64,000 nucleotides of DNA from the NCBI RefSeq assembly GCF_012911975.1, contig NZ_SMDQ01000007.1:1-64000 (forward strand). The letters run 5' to 3'. Below, piece by piece: positions 34,011 to 43,054 of the stretch (position 1 is the first letter of the stretch; each line of letters opens with the position of its first letter). Made by a program: the position numbers and the translations under genes. The DNA comes from Nodosilinea sp. P-1105 (GTDB lineage: Bacteria; Cyanobacteriota; Cyanobacteriia; Phormidesmidales; Phormidesmidaceae). The notes below the pieces were generated by a model, which saw only the letters and a list, made by a program, of their open reading frames with translations, had not been told where the DNA came from and searched no databases.

Positions 34011-34286
34011 CTACTTGGCGACTGACCCAGCCTGCAACAGGGGCTCAACTTCCCCTCGGTCATCCAAGTCAAACAAGTCATCACAGCCACCCACATGGTG
34101 GTCATTGATAAAAATCTGGGGCAGCGATCGCCGTCCATTGGCCCGTTTGGCCATTTCACTACGGGCTACCTCGTCGCCGTCAATGCAGTATTCTGTATAG
34201 TCAATCCCTTTTTGATCTAGCAGGGCCTTGGCCCGAATGCAAAAGGGACAGCGACTCCAGGTGTAAATTTCGACCTTTGGTGTCAT
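34011..34286 (-). CDS. grxC: Glutaredoxin 3
   Basis: A 91-residue dithiol glutaredoxin that reduces disulfides with glutathione. It has the active site YTWSRCPFCIRAKALL with the CPFC motif, RRSLPQIFIND containing the cis-proline, and the glutathione-binding HVGGCDDL. Length and motifs are normal for GrxC. A G-U containing hairpin at about 33958-33985 follows on the minus strand without a U tract. It is monocistronic. Confidence 0.95.
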   Translation of the reverse strand: MTPKVEIYTWSRCPFCIRAKALLDQKGIDYTEYCIDGDEVARSEMAKRANGRRSLPQIFINDHHVGGCDDLFDLDDRGEVEPLLQAGSVAK

Positions 34287-34370
34287 GGGGGTAGCTCCAG
34301 CAATGTTAATTCTTCTTTACATTGTAATCGCTAATTTGTGTTGACACACCGGTCTGCCTCTACGTCTTTG

Positions 34371-34648
34371 AAGAACGAAGAACGAAAAGGGAAGAACGAA
34401 ACCCTTTCTACTCTACGACTTCAATGCAAAATCCAAAATTCAAAATCGCCAATCCAAAATTCTCGCAAACCCACCCCTAGCCCCTCCCAAGAGGGGACCT
34501 AGACACCCCACCTTCCCTACCAAATCACCCTACCCTGCGGGAAGCCGCTCCGCGTCTACCACCCATCCACCCCCTTCGACTTCGCTCAGGACAGGCATCC
34601 ACCCATCCACCCATCCACCTCCCCACCTCCCCATCTCCCCACTCCCCA
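34371..34648. repeat. Composite repeat island, second copy
   Basis: GAAGAACGAAGAACGAAAAG, CAAAATCCAAAATTC motifs, ATTCTCGCAAACCCACCCC, CTCCCAAGAGGGG, one unit CCCTGCGGGAAGCCGCTCCG, a REP piece (CTTCGACTTCGCTCAGG) and a CT microsatellite follow one another. They are the reverse complement, in reverse order, of the island at 16546-16908. The copy here lacks the extra piece present there. It lies between the radA stop and the glutaredoxin start. Confidence 0.78.
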
Positions 34649-36118
34649 TCACCCCTTCAACGCCTGGGCGATCGCATCCACCACCCGGGACACTTCGGTA
34701 ATCGCTAACCCCTCCACCCTGATCATCTGCCCCTTGGGGATGATCGCCCGCTTAAAGCCCAGCTTGGCGGCCTCCTTCAGTCGCAGCTCCATCTGGGAAA
34801 TCGGGCGCACCTGGCCCCCCAGGCCAACTTCGCCAATCAGCACTAGCTCTGGGTCTACTAAGCGATCGCGAAAACTGGCCGCCACCGCAATGGCAATGCC
34901 CAGGTCGGCGGCGGGTTCTCCCACGTTCAGTCCCCCGGACGAGGCCACGTAGGCGTCTAGCTTTGACAGGGGAATGCCCACCCGCTTTTCCAACACCGCC
35001 AGAATTTGCAGCAGCCGGTTGAACTCTATGCCCGTGGTGGAGCGGCGGGGCGAGCTATAGCTGGTGGGGCTAACCAGGGATTGTAGCTCCACCACCAGGG
35101 GCCGGGTGCCCTCGCAAGCGACGATGGTGGCAATGCCGGGGACTTGCTCCTCTCGGTTACCCAAAAACAACGCCGAGGGATTGCTAATTTCCGCTAGCCC
35201 CCGATCGACCATTTCAAACACCCCCAGCTCGTGGGTGGCGCCAAACCGGTTTTTGACTGACCGCAGCAGGCGGTGGCTGGCAAAGCGATCGCCCTCAAAG
35301 TAGAGCACTGTGTCTACCAGGTGTTCGAGCACCTTCGGCCCCGCGATCGCCCCCTCCTTGGTCACATGCCCTACAATAAACAGGGAAATGTTGGACCGCT
35401 TGGCCAACTGCATCAGCGCCGAGGTACATTCCCGCACCTGGGAAACGGATCCAGGCGCCGAGGTCAGTGCCCCGTAGTACAGGGCCTGAATACTGTCGAT
35501 CACCGCCACCGTTGGCTGTAACGACTCCAGCTCCATCAAAATCGTTTCCAGATCGATTTCCGGCAGCAGGTACAGATCCCCCCCCACCGCCTCCACCCCA
35601 GCGGACTCTGGCCCTGTCACCACCCCAACCTCTTCCTTCTTCCTTCTTCCTTTTTCCTCCCCCCTGCCCAGCCGCTGCCAGCGCAGCTTCACCTGTTGCC
35701 CCGATTCTTCTGCGCACACATACAGCACCCGCTGTTGGGCAGCCAACTGGGCAGCCACCTGCAGCAGCAGGGTTGATTTGCCGATGCCCGGATCGCCCCC
35801 CAGCAGCACCAGGGACCCAGGTACAATGCCGCCCCCTAGCACCCGGTCCAGTTCCCCATACCCTGAGGGCAGCCGCGCCTGGGGATGCTCCTGAATTTGC
35901 TCAAGGGTCATGGCCAGGCGGGGTTGGCGAGGGGCAGCTGTTTTCGCGCCCCCGCTGCGACTACGAACCGCCCCAGGCAGCCGGGTGCCCGTCTCCTTAG
36001 CAGGTTGTACCTGCTCTACCAGGGAATTCCAGCTGCTACAGACTGGACAACGCCCATAGTATTGGGACGATTCGGCCCCACACTGGTTACAGACAAAAAT
36101 TGACCGAGACTTTGCCAT
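34649..36118 (-). CDS. radA: DNA repair protein RadA
   Basis: About 489 residues. N-terminal C4 zinc finger (CNQCG...CPVC), RecA-like ATPase with Walker A GGDPGIGKSTLL, the RadA-specific KNRFGATHELGVFEM, and a C-terminal Lon-like domain (SSGGLNVGEPAADLG). RadA promotes branch migration in recombination. Compared with the usual QRLGL...LYLL region, about 25 extra residues (RGEEKGRRKKEEVGVVTG and following) are inserted after QRLG, encoded by the GGAAGAAGGAAGAAGG-type tract at about 35580-35670. ATG at 36118 has AGAGGACT directly upstream; longer frames are not supported. Confidence 0.94.
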   Translation of the reverse strand: MAKSRSIFVCNQCGAESSQYYGRCPVCSSWNSLVEQVQPAKETGTRLPGAVRSRSGGAKTAAPRQPRLAMTLEQIQEHPQARLPSGYGELDRVLGGGIVPGSLVLLGGDPGIGKSTLLLQVAAQLAAQQRVLYVCAEESGQQVKLRWQRLGRGEEKGRRKKEEVGVVTGPESAGVEAVGGDLYLLPEIDLETILMELESLQPTVAVIDSIQALYYGALTSAPGSVSQVRECTSALMQLAKRSNISLFIVGHVTKEGAIAGPKVLEHLVDTVLYFEGDRFASHRLLRSVKNRFGATHELGVFEMVDRGLAEISNPSALFLGNREEQVPGIATIVACEGTRPLVVELQSLVSPTSYSSPRRSTTGIEFNRLLQILAVLEKRVGIPLSKLDAYVASSGGLNVGEPAADLGIAIAVAASFRDRLVDPELVLIGEVGLGGQVRPISQMELRLKEAAKLGFKRAIIPKGQMIRVEGLAITEVSRVVDAIAQALKG

Positions 36119-36423
36119 AGTCCTCTTTACCGATTGCCCTACGATCCCCCTGCCCAGGCCCCCACATAGGGGCCGAGATGGACGCAACTGTCGTAATAAA
36201 CCTTAAAAAACCCTGAATTGCAGCCCCTATCGCCGTTAACCGTGAATCAATAACAAATACACTAGCGTCTGTTTGCCGCTTACCCTGAGTCAGCCCAACC
36301 TCCTGTGGTTTAGCTGTGCTTTACCCGATGCGATCGCGACGTGACTATTTAGCTTTCAAAAGTTAATTATTAAACGTTGAGATTTCTATAGAATATGACG
36401 TTATGTAGGGAGCCTTGAGAACC

Positions 36424-37152
36424 TTGGAAAATCATAAAGAAAAAATCTTAGTCGTTGACGATGAAGCCAGCATTCGGCGCATCCTCGAAACCCGCCTATC
36501 GATGATTGGCTATGACGTGGTCACGGCCGCCGATGGCGAAGAAGCCCTGGAGACCTTTCGCAATACCGACCCCGACCTGGTGGTGCTGGATGTGATGATG
36601 CCAAAGCTGGATGGCTACGGCGTCTGTCAGGAGCTGCGCAAAGAGTCCGACATTCCCATTATCATGCTCACGGCCCTGGGGGATGTGGCTGACCGGATTA
36701 CCGGCTTGGAGCTGGGCGCTGACGACTATGTGGTCAAGCCCTTCTCGCCCAAAGAACTAGAGGCTCGGATTCGCTCCGTCCTGCGTCGGGTGGATAAGAC
36801 CGGTATGACCGGCATCCCCAGCTCTGGGGTGATTTCCGTCAACACCATCCGCATCGATACCAATAAGCGTCAGGTCTACAAAGGAGACGAGCGCATCCGC
36901 CTCACCGGCATGGAATTTAGCCTGCTAGAGCTGCTGGTCAGCCGCTCTGGAGAGCCCTTTTCCCGCTCTGAGATCCTGCAAGAGGTGTGGGGTTATACCC
37001 CCGAGCGCCACGTGGATACCCGCGTGGTCGATGTGCATATTTCTCGCCTGCGAGCCAAGCTAGAAGAAGACCCCAGCAACCCCGAACTGATTCTCACCGC
37101 CCGCGGTACCGGTTACCTGTTTCAGCGAATCGTAGAGCCCGGTGAAGAGTAG
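36424..37152 (+). CDS. rpaB: Response regulator RpaB (OmpR/Ycf27 family)
   Basis: About 243 residues. Receiver domain with ILVVDDEAS, phospho-acceptor Asp in LVVLDVMMPK, and TALGD/K-type switch in VVKPFSPKEL; C-terminal winged-helix DNA-binding domain (RLTGMEFSLLELLV, RHVDTRVVDVHISRLR). It is nearly identical to RpaB of other cyanobacteria, the essential light- and stress-responsive regulator acting with NblS/Hik33 on HLR1 sites. TTG at 36424 gives the usual MENHKEK start and sits 11 bases after GGGAG; TTG at 36415 is too close to it. The gene heads the rpaB-plsX-fabH block. Confidence 0.95.
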   Translation: MENHKEKILVVDDEASIRRILETRLSMIGYDVVTAADGEEALETFRNTDPDLVVLDVMMPKLDGYGVCQELRKESDIPIIMLTALGDVADRITGLELGADDYVVKPFSPKELEARIRSVLRRVDKTGMTGIPSSGVISVNTIRIDTNKRQVYKGDERIRLTGMEFSLLELLVSRSGEPFSRSEILQEVWGYTPERHVDTRVVDVHISRLRAKLEEDPSNPELILTARGTGYLFQRIVEPGEE

Positions 37153-37202
37153 TCGGCTGGGTAGTCTGCTAGAATTTCCTAAGGTTTTTACAGATTTAGC
37201 AG

Positions 37203-38237
37203 ATGGGTTTTAACCAGGCACGCATTGCCATTGATGCCATGGGGGGCGACTATGCGCCCGCTGAAATTGTTGCTGGGGCTATTCGCGCTAGGGCCGAACT
37301 CGATGTGGATGTGGCGCTGGTGGGAGATATCGACAAAATCAAAGCATCAACGGCCAGCATCGATCAGCTGAAGGGCATTGACCTGGTGGCGGCTGAAGGC
37401 AGTATAGAAATGCATGAAGAACCCCTCAGCGCCCTCCGTAAAAAGCCCCAGGCCTCGATTAATGTGGCCATGGACCTGGTTAAACGTAATCAGGCTGATG
37501 CGGTTGTATCGGCAGGGCATTCCGGGGCGGCCATGGCTGCTGCTCTTTTGCGGCTAGGTCGACTGAAGGGAATTGATCGACCCGCCATTGGGGCCGTGTT
37601 CCCCACAGTGATTGCCGACAAATCAGTGTTGATTCTGGATGTGGGTGCCAATGTTGACTGTCGCCCTAAGTATCTAGAGCAGTTTGCCATGATGGGTGCC
37701 ATCTATTCCCGCTATGTGCTGGGGGTAGATAGCCCTCGGGTGGGGTTGATTAACATTGGCGAGGAGCCCAGTAAGGGCAATGAGGCAGCCCTCAAGGCCC
37801 ATCAACTGCTAGAAGAAAATCCTAATATTCCCTTTGCTGGCAATGCTGAGGGGCGGGATATTTTGTCGGGGCAATTTGATGTGGTGGTCTGTGATGGTTT
37901 CGTGGGCAACGTGCTGCTGAAGTTTGCCGAAGCCGTCGGTGAGTCTGTCCTACAAATTTTGCGGGAAGAACTTCCCCAAGGAATTCGCGGTAAAGTCGGT
38001 ACTGCGATTTTGAAACCCAACCTACGCCGCATTAAGCAGCGGGTTGACCATGCCGAACATGGTGGCGGACTGCTGCTCGGGGTCGCTGGGGTGACTGTTA
38101 TTAGTCACGGTAGTTCTCAGGCCCCGTCAGTGTTTAATGCCATTCGCCTGGCCAAAGAGGCGGTCGATAACCGTGTGCTCGATCGCATCCAGGCCCAGTA
38201 CCAGCGGGTGGCCATGCCCGCAGCAGACGGAGAATAG
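37203..38237 (+). CDS. plsX: Phosphate acyltransferase PlsX
   Basis: A 344-residue enzyme making acyl-phosphate from acyl-ACP for phospholipid synthesis. The N-terminus IAIDAMGGDYAPAEIVAGA is diagnostic, followed by SAGHSGAAMAAALLRLGRL, LDVGANVDCRP and FVGNVLLKFAEAV. Length is normal. It lies 50 bases downstream of rpaB and 3 bases before fabH, so it is probably co-transcribed with fabH, joining lipid and fatty-acid initiation. Confidence 0.97.
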   Translation: MGFNQARIAIDAMGGDYAPAEIVAGAIRARAELDVDVALVGDIDKIKASTASIDQLKGIDLVAAEGSIEMHEEPLSALRKKPQASINVAMDLVKRNQADAVVSAGHSGAAMAAALLRLGRLKGIDRPAIGAVFPTVIADKSVLILDVGANVDCRPKYLEQFAMMGAIYSRYVLGVDSPRVGLINIGEEPSKGNEAALKAHQLLEENPNIPFAGNAEGRDILSGQFDVVVCDGFVGNVLLKFAEAVGESVLQILREELPQGIRGKVGTAILKPNLRRIKQRVDHAEHGGGLLLGVAGVTVISHGSSQAPSVFNAIRLAKEAVDNRVLDRIQAQYQRVAMPAADGE

Positions 38238-38240
38238 CTT

Positions 38241-39260
38241 GTGGAACAGTATATGCCCGGTGTGGCGTTAGTGGGCAGTGGGTCGGCTGACCTGCCTGCC
38301 ACCTTAACCAACGATGATTTAAGTCAACTGGTGGATACCTCTGATGACTGGATTGCCAGTCGCACTGGCATTCGTCAGCGTCATTTGGCCGGGGCCGATG
38401 ATTCGTTGGCGTCCTTGGCAGCCGCAGCAGGGAAAAACGCCCTGGCCATGGCAGGACTCGCCCCCGAGGAGGTACAGCTGATTGTGCTGGCCACCTCTAC
38501 CCCCGATGATTTATTTGGCAGTGCTTGTCAGGTGCAGACGTTGCTGGGGGCCAGCCGAGCGGTGGCGTTTGATTTAACAGCGGCCTGTTCGGGTTTTGTC
38601 TTTGCCCTGGTGACGGCTGCCCAGTACATCTACACTGGAGTGTTTCAAAATGTGTTGGTGATTGGCGCCGACGTGCTCTCCCGCTGGACTGACTGGGACG
38701 ATCGCCGTACCTGTGTTCTCTTTGGGGACGGGGCCGGGGCGGTGGTCATGCAGCGACAGGATGATTCCCAGGGGACTGAGGAGCCTGGCAATGGCCTGTT
38801 GGGGTTTGAATTGTGTAGCGATGGCACGCTCAACAACTGCCTGAATTTAAGCTATCAGGTGGCGTCAAAACCCCTGGTTGGCGATCTCACGGTTCAACAG
38901 GGGCAATTTGTGCCGATCACCATGAATGGTCGAGAGGTCTACAAGTTTGCCGTGAGTCGGGTGCCTGAAGTGATTGAAAAAGCCCTATTTCGGGCCAATT
39001 TAACCACCGCTGATGTGGACTGGCTATTGCTGCACCAGGCCAACCAGCGCATTCTCGACGCGGTGGCTGATCGCTTGAAAATTCCCCGCGATCGCGTCCT
39101 CAGCAATATGATCCACCATGGCAACACGTCGGCGGCTTCCATCCCTTTAGCCCTGGATGAAGCGGTGCGATCGGGGCAGGTCCAGCCTGGAGATGTGATT
39201 GCTACGGCTGGCTTTGGGGCTGGGTTAACCTGGGGTGCCGCCATTGTCCGCTGGGGCTAA
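38241..39260 (+). CDS. fabH: 3-oxoacyl-ACP synthase III
   Basis: A 339-residue condensing enzyme that starts fatty-acid synthesis from acetyl-CoA and malonyl-ACP. The catalytic triad is visible: Cys in DLTAACSGF, His in LLHQANQRI, Asn in HHGNTSAAS. The start is GTG, 3 bases after the plsX stop. The N-terminus contains the expected DDWIASRTGIRQRH. Convergent with the pentapeptide gene, 17 bases away. Confidence 0.97.
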   Translation: MEQYMPGVALVGSGSADLPATLTNDDLSQLVDTSDDWIASRTGIRQRHLAGADDSLASLAAAAGKNALAMAGLAPEEVQLIVLATSTPDDLFGSACQVQTLLGASRAVAFDLTAACSGFVFALVTAAQYIYTGVFQNVLVIGADVLSRWTDWDDRRTCVLFGDGAGAVVMQRQDDSQGTEEPGNGLLGFELCSDGTLNNCLNLSYQVASKPLVGDLTVQQGQFVPITMNGREVYKFAVSRVPEVIEKALFRANLTTADVDWLLLHQANQRILDAVADRLKIPRDRVLSNMIHHGNTSAASIPLALDEAVRSGQVQPGDVIATAGFGAGLTWGAAIVRWG

Positions 39261-39277
39261 ACAATGATGCTCTAGAG

Positions 39278-39934
39278 CTATCGATCTAGGATAGTGCCAA
39301 TCAAGCAGGCCCCAGTCAGGCTAACACCGTCAAGCTGAGCACTGCTCAGTTCGGCACAGAGCAAATTAGCCCCGCTTAAAGAGGCCCCGGCCAGGTTAGC
39401 CGCGCGCAGGTCGGCCTCTTCCAGGTTGGCGTTATCGAGTCTTGCCCCGGTCAAGTCAGCTTGGGCTAGATTGGCCCCCTTGAGGTTGGTATCGCTAAGG
39501 TTTGCGCCACGTAAATCGGCTCCCCGCAGGTCAACTCCTTGCAAATTGATGCCCATCAAAGTAGCACCACTTAAAAAAGCTCCCCCCAAGCTGGCTCCTC
39601 CCAGGCGGGCCCCCATCAAGTTAGCGCCCCGCAGATTGGCCCCCCGCAGGTCGGCGCCGCTGAGGTCGCACTGCATCAAGTTGGCTCCCCAGAGGTTGGC
39701 TCGCAGGTCGGCGCTCACTAAACTAGCCCCCATGAGGTTGGCCCCTTCTAGATGAGCCTTGTAGAGAGATGAGCGGTTGAGGTTCGCGCCTACCAGATTG
39801 GCACCGGGCAGGTGAATGTCCCCTAAATCACAGCTGGACAGATCTTCATCTTCCAGATCAGCACCGGGCAGATGGCGCAGTTTTCCAGCCCGAATCGCGG
39901 TCATATCAAGGGCGTCTGTAGGCACGGGCATCAT
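39278..39934 (-). CDS. Pentapeptide repeat protein
   Basis: 218 residues made almost entirely of A(D/N)LxX pentapeptides (for example LRGANLRGANLMGARLGGA), which fold as a right-handed quadrilateral beta helix. About 30 repeats are visible from residue 22 onward. There is no signal or span. Function is unknown; such proteins are very common in cyanobacteria. Its ATG overlaps the stop of the upstream DICT gene by 4 bases (ATGA), so translation is coupled. Confidence 0.92.
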   Translation of the reverse strand: MMPVPTDALDMTAIRAGKLRHLPGADLEDEDLSSCDLGDIHLPGANLVGANLNRSSLYKAHLEGANLMGASLVSADLRANLWGANLMQCDLSGADLRGANLRGANLMGARLGGASLGGAFLSGATLMGINLQGVDLRGADLRGANLSDTNLKGANLAQADLTGARLDNANLEEADLRAANLAGASLSGANLLCAELSSAQLDGVSLTGACLIGTILDR

Positions 39935-41325
39935 TGGCGAGACAATAATTCTGAGGAGGACTGAAATAGCGGAGCTTGATCGTCAAGATCAGGGTTTAAC
40001 AACCCTGATCCCAGGGTAATTCTAGTGGGAATCATCGGTAAACTCATGCCCTGCTGTAATCCCATCACCATTAAACCTAAGATTTCTACTAGCTTTGGAT
40101 CCCATCGTTCTCCGGCCTCGGCCTGACAGCTAGCCAAGACCTGGGTCAATAACGGAGCTTCTGGCGTGGGCTCGGTCGCCTGTTGACGGGCTTGGGCAAA
40201 ACGCCGCTGAAATTCTGCCACTACCCCCAACATTCTGGATTCTAACGGAACCGCATCACCCGCTAACCCTGCCGGGTGCCCCTTGCCATCCCAGCGTTCG
40301 CTTTGATGGGTAATAATGGCAGCGATGGCACGCAGGCGGGGCATCAGTCGCAAAGCCTGCACTTCAGCGACGAGGGGACAACTGGGGGCCTCTGTCTCTA
40401 GGGGGGAGGCGTCGGCCATGGGGGTAATGCGATGCAGCATGCCAGCCAACCGCAGTCGCTGGAGTTGCCAGGCGGGTAACTCCAGCAATTGCCCCATCAT
40501 TTCCAATAGGGCGACGACTTCGCTGGAGGCAAAGGGGTTGACCGGGTCGCACAGATCCACCAGTTGGGCCATCCGCAAAAAGGCTTGCAGTTCGTTAGAG
40601 ATCAGATTTTGATCTAAGTCTTCTAGCAGCTGAAAGGTGCGATCGCCCTGGAGATCCTGCCGCCGGTTTTGCAGGTACTGCACCACCTGGGTGACGGCAT
40701 AGCCCACGTCTGCCGCTTCAGGGTTATCCATGGCTGGGTTTTGCTGGCGCAGGCGAGCCAGGGCCTCCGTCAACTCCGCTGCTAGGGTCGGGTTGTATGG
40801 GTCCACATGGGCGATCGCCAGTTCCACGGTTTCCCGCACCAGGTCCGGTTCAAAGGTCCAAAAGCCGTAGAACTTCCGCTCCAGGTCATTGTCGGGCACC
40901 CCGGCTTTGCCGTAGTCAGCCTCTGATAGCTCTTGGCACAGCACCATGGCCGTGTAGTCTGGGGACAAGATCATCAGGTGCCATTCCTGGGCTACTGGGT
41001 CGTTATCGGCCAAATCCACCAGGGTGACATTGGAGCGCTGGCTAGTGGGGTGGTCATGAAAGCCAGCCTCAGGGGAGGCCATAATTACAATCTTTTGGGC
41101 TTTATCGGCGATCGCGCCGTAGCGATCCGCTTCTTGCAGGTACCACTTCCCTCGCTGAAACGCAGTAACGACGAGGGGGGCGGAACCTGAGGTTAAAATG
41201 TAATCTTCCAGAGCGTGGCAGAGGGCGACCAGAGTATTCTTATAATAAACGCCGTAATTGAGGGGGGTCGTGTCCGGCTCAGTGCGGCCATCAACCAACT
41301 GCTTTAGAATTGACCCCTCCAGCAT
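39931..41325 (-). CDS. DICT-domain regulator with degenerate HD-GYP-like domain
   Basis: 464 residues. The N-terminal half (about 10-180, containing TPLNYGVYYKNTLVALCHALEDY and VVTAFQRGKWYLQEADRYGA) fits the DICT sensory domain found in cyanobacterial light/second-messenger proteins. The C-terminal part resembles HD-GYP: HQSERWDGKGHPAGLAG and ESRMLGVVAEFQRRF, but where the metal-binding HD should be it has GMLHRITPM, so the phosphodiesterase is probably inactive. It overlaps the downstream pentapeptide gene by 4 bases. A sensor role is inferred; the domain assignments rest on motif memory. Confidence 0.75.
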   Translation of the reverse strand: MLEGSILKQLVDGRTEPDTTPLNYGVYYKNTLVALCHALEDYILTSGSAPLVVTAFQRGKWYLQEADRYGAIADKAQKIVIMASPEAGFHDHPTSQRSNVTLVDLADNDPVAQEWHLMILSPDYTAMVLCQELSEADYGKAGVPDNDLERKFYGFWTFEPDLVRETVELAIAHVDPYNPTLAAELTEALARLRQQNPAMDNPEAADVGYAVTQVVQYLQNRRQDLQGDRTFQLLEDLDQNLISNELQAFLRMAQLVDLCDPVNPFASSEVVALLEMMGQLLELPAWQLQRLRLAGMLHRITPMADASPLETEAPSCPLVAEVQALRLMPRLRAIAAIITHQSERWDGKGHPAGLAGDAVPLESRMLGVVAEFQRRFAQARQQATEPTPEAPLLTQVLASCQAEAGERWDPKLVEILGLMVMGLQQGMSLPMIPTRITLGSGLLNPDLDDQAPLFQSSSELLSRQ

Positions 41326-41488
41326 TACAATCCTCTATATTTCACAATTACCCACTTACTCAGGATAATAACAAGCCATCCTAAAGTGCAAACTTAGTTG
41401 TCCCTGAGCGGCCCATGGATGGACTAGTATACCTGGTACGCCTGATTAATCTCGTAAGTCTCATTCCCTGCTAATCCCTTTATTCAGG

Positions 41489-42469
41489 TTATTCAGGAGC
41501 GACCTCAGGCTGATCCCCCGGGAAAGACGTGGCATCACTGACGGCACTAGCGGCCCGTTGACTGAGGGTGCGAAACTGCTCGCTAGCCTCAGATAGGCGG
41601 GCTTTCCATTCTGGGTTGGGGGCTACGCCATCGGTGGCTCGGTGGTAGGCCAATAGGGTAGCGGCCATGGCGTAAGCATCGGACACCGCTAGCTTAAACA
41701 TCCACACCCCAACCAACACTAGAATCCCCAGAAACGTACGCACGGCAGGGACTGGAATGACCGCCCCCAGGGCGATCGCCGGTAGGCCTAGCACCACCAG
41801 GACCACCACCATCTCTAAATAGCTGATAATTGTCAGTGCCACGGCATTGGTCAGCACCGGCTTCCAGGACTGGGCGTAGAGAATCACCCCATCCTCTGCA
41901 ACCGCCCAAACATTTTGTTCTCGCTTTTGGTAGGCGCGACTGAGGATAGCAGCATCAATGTAAGTAATCGAAAATTTGGACACCTGCTCCACAATTTTAT
42001 TCAAATTTTTCATGCCGGGAATGGGAAGTATACGAGTCAAGCGGGCAAAGCTGCGGTTGATCCGTGTCACTACCCCGTATAAGAGCCGATCCACCGCAAA
42101 CAAGATGCTGGTGTCCTTAAAGCGGCTCATCACCTGCTGTTTACCGTATTGCACCTGTCCCCTCTCGGGGCCACGGCCATAGACGATATATTCCGTCATG
42201 ACGGCAATGTGGGCCGCCTGCAATAGGTAAAAGAAATAGCGCTTGGCCCATTGCACTAAGGCCCAGGCACCACCGATGGCCACAAAAAAGACTAGAACTC
42301 CCAAAAAGCCCAAAATCTGCCCTAGCAGCCAAGCTACCCCCGCTGCCACAGCCAAATAAAGCCCTAAGCCTATGCCAAGGAGGGCATAGGTGCCTAGGCG
42401 AATCCAAATAAAGGGCAGCGTTTTGAGCAGCAGCCCCATCGCTTCCCCTAAATAAAGCTTTGCAGTCAT
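41489..42469 (-). CDS. Polytopic membrane protein of unknown function
   Basis: 326 residues with about five hydrophobic spans in two groups: near 15-75 (LGTYALLGIGLGLYLAVAAG, ILGFLGVLVFFVAIGGAWAL) and near 215-265 (ALTIISYLEMVVVLVVLGLP, FLGILVLVGVWMFKLAVSDA). A soluble, basic middle part follows YFFYLLQAAHIAVMTEYIVYG. A C-terminal soluble tail is acidic. I recognise no family. Monocistronic on the minus strand. Confidence 0.75.
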   Translation of the reverse strand: MTAKLYLGEAMGLLLKTLPFIWIRLGTYALLGIGLGLYLAVAAGVAWLLGQILGFLGVLVFFVAIGGAWALVQWAKRYFFYLLQAAHIAVMTEYIVYGRGPERGQVQYGKQQVMSRFKDTSILFAVDRLLYGVVTRINRSFARLTRILPIPGMKNLNKIVEQVSKFSITYIDAAILSRAYQKREQNVWAVAEDGVILYAQSWKPVLTNAVALTIISYLEMVVVLVVLGLPAIALGAVIPVPAVRTFLGILVLVGVWMFKLAVSDAYAMAATLLAYHRATDGVAPNPEWKARLSEASEQFRTLSQRAASAVSDATSFPGDQPEVAPE

Positions 42470-43054
42470 GATGCTAATCCTCGTCTTTCTATCCCAGCTG
42501 GCGGCATTGGCTCCCCAGTGCCGCCGCTACCTTGCCCCAGCAGGCAGCCCTGACCAGGCGACTCAGCGCGTAATGTAGGCCTGCCCCTTTAACACCCTGA
42601 TTCAAAGCAAGCACGGTTAGAACCAGCCCTGTTATAAATGTCACCCAAGTCTTATGGCCGGTTCCCCGAAAGCGGCCTTAACTTGGAACCATCTCAGGGA
42701 ACATCCCTGTAGATTCCCGTGGAAGCCACATGGTTTGATACACGTTCTACCTCAGTAAGGCACCGCCAGGCTAACATTTCGTCGCCCCCGTTGTCAGGGG
42801 GTTGGTTCTACCTAAAGGCCAGCATGGGCGATCGCCTGGTTGGAGGCTATTTAGGAGACTTCCGAGAAAGAAAATCTCGCTTTTGGTCAGCGATCGTAGC
42901 TTTCGTAGGGTGGGCAATGCCCACCACTCGGGAGAAAGCTTCCTAGAAATCACCTTACCTGAGCTGGCAAAAATCCCAGAGTCCTTGGACTTACTATTTT
43001 GTCAGGTCCATCTGTTGACCGTGACAGGAGCTTGACAGGTGATGTTTGGGATGG
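42470..43054. other. 585-base intergenic region with palindromic repeat
   Basis: Contains the palindrome GTGGGCAATGCCCAC at 42910-42924 within GTAGGGTGGGC..., matching the repeat at 58317-58331 almost exactly. HIP1-type GCGATCG motifs flank it. Short frames on both strands have no recognisable product. Nothing else is seen here. Confidence 0.55.

Noticed and set aside
35467-36000. 177-codon plus-strand frame over radA
   Set aside because: Antisense shadow of RadA, with proline-rich composition and no ribosome site.
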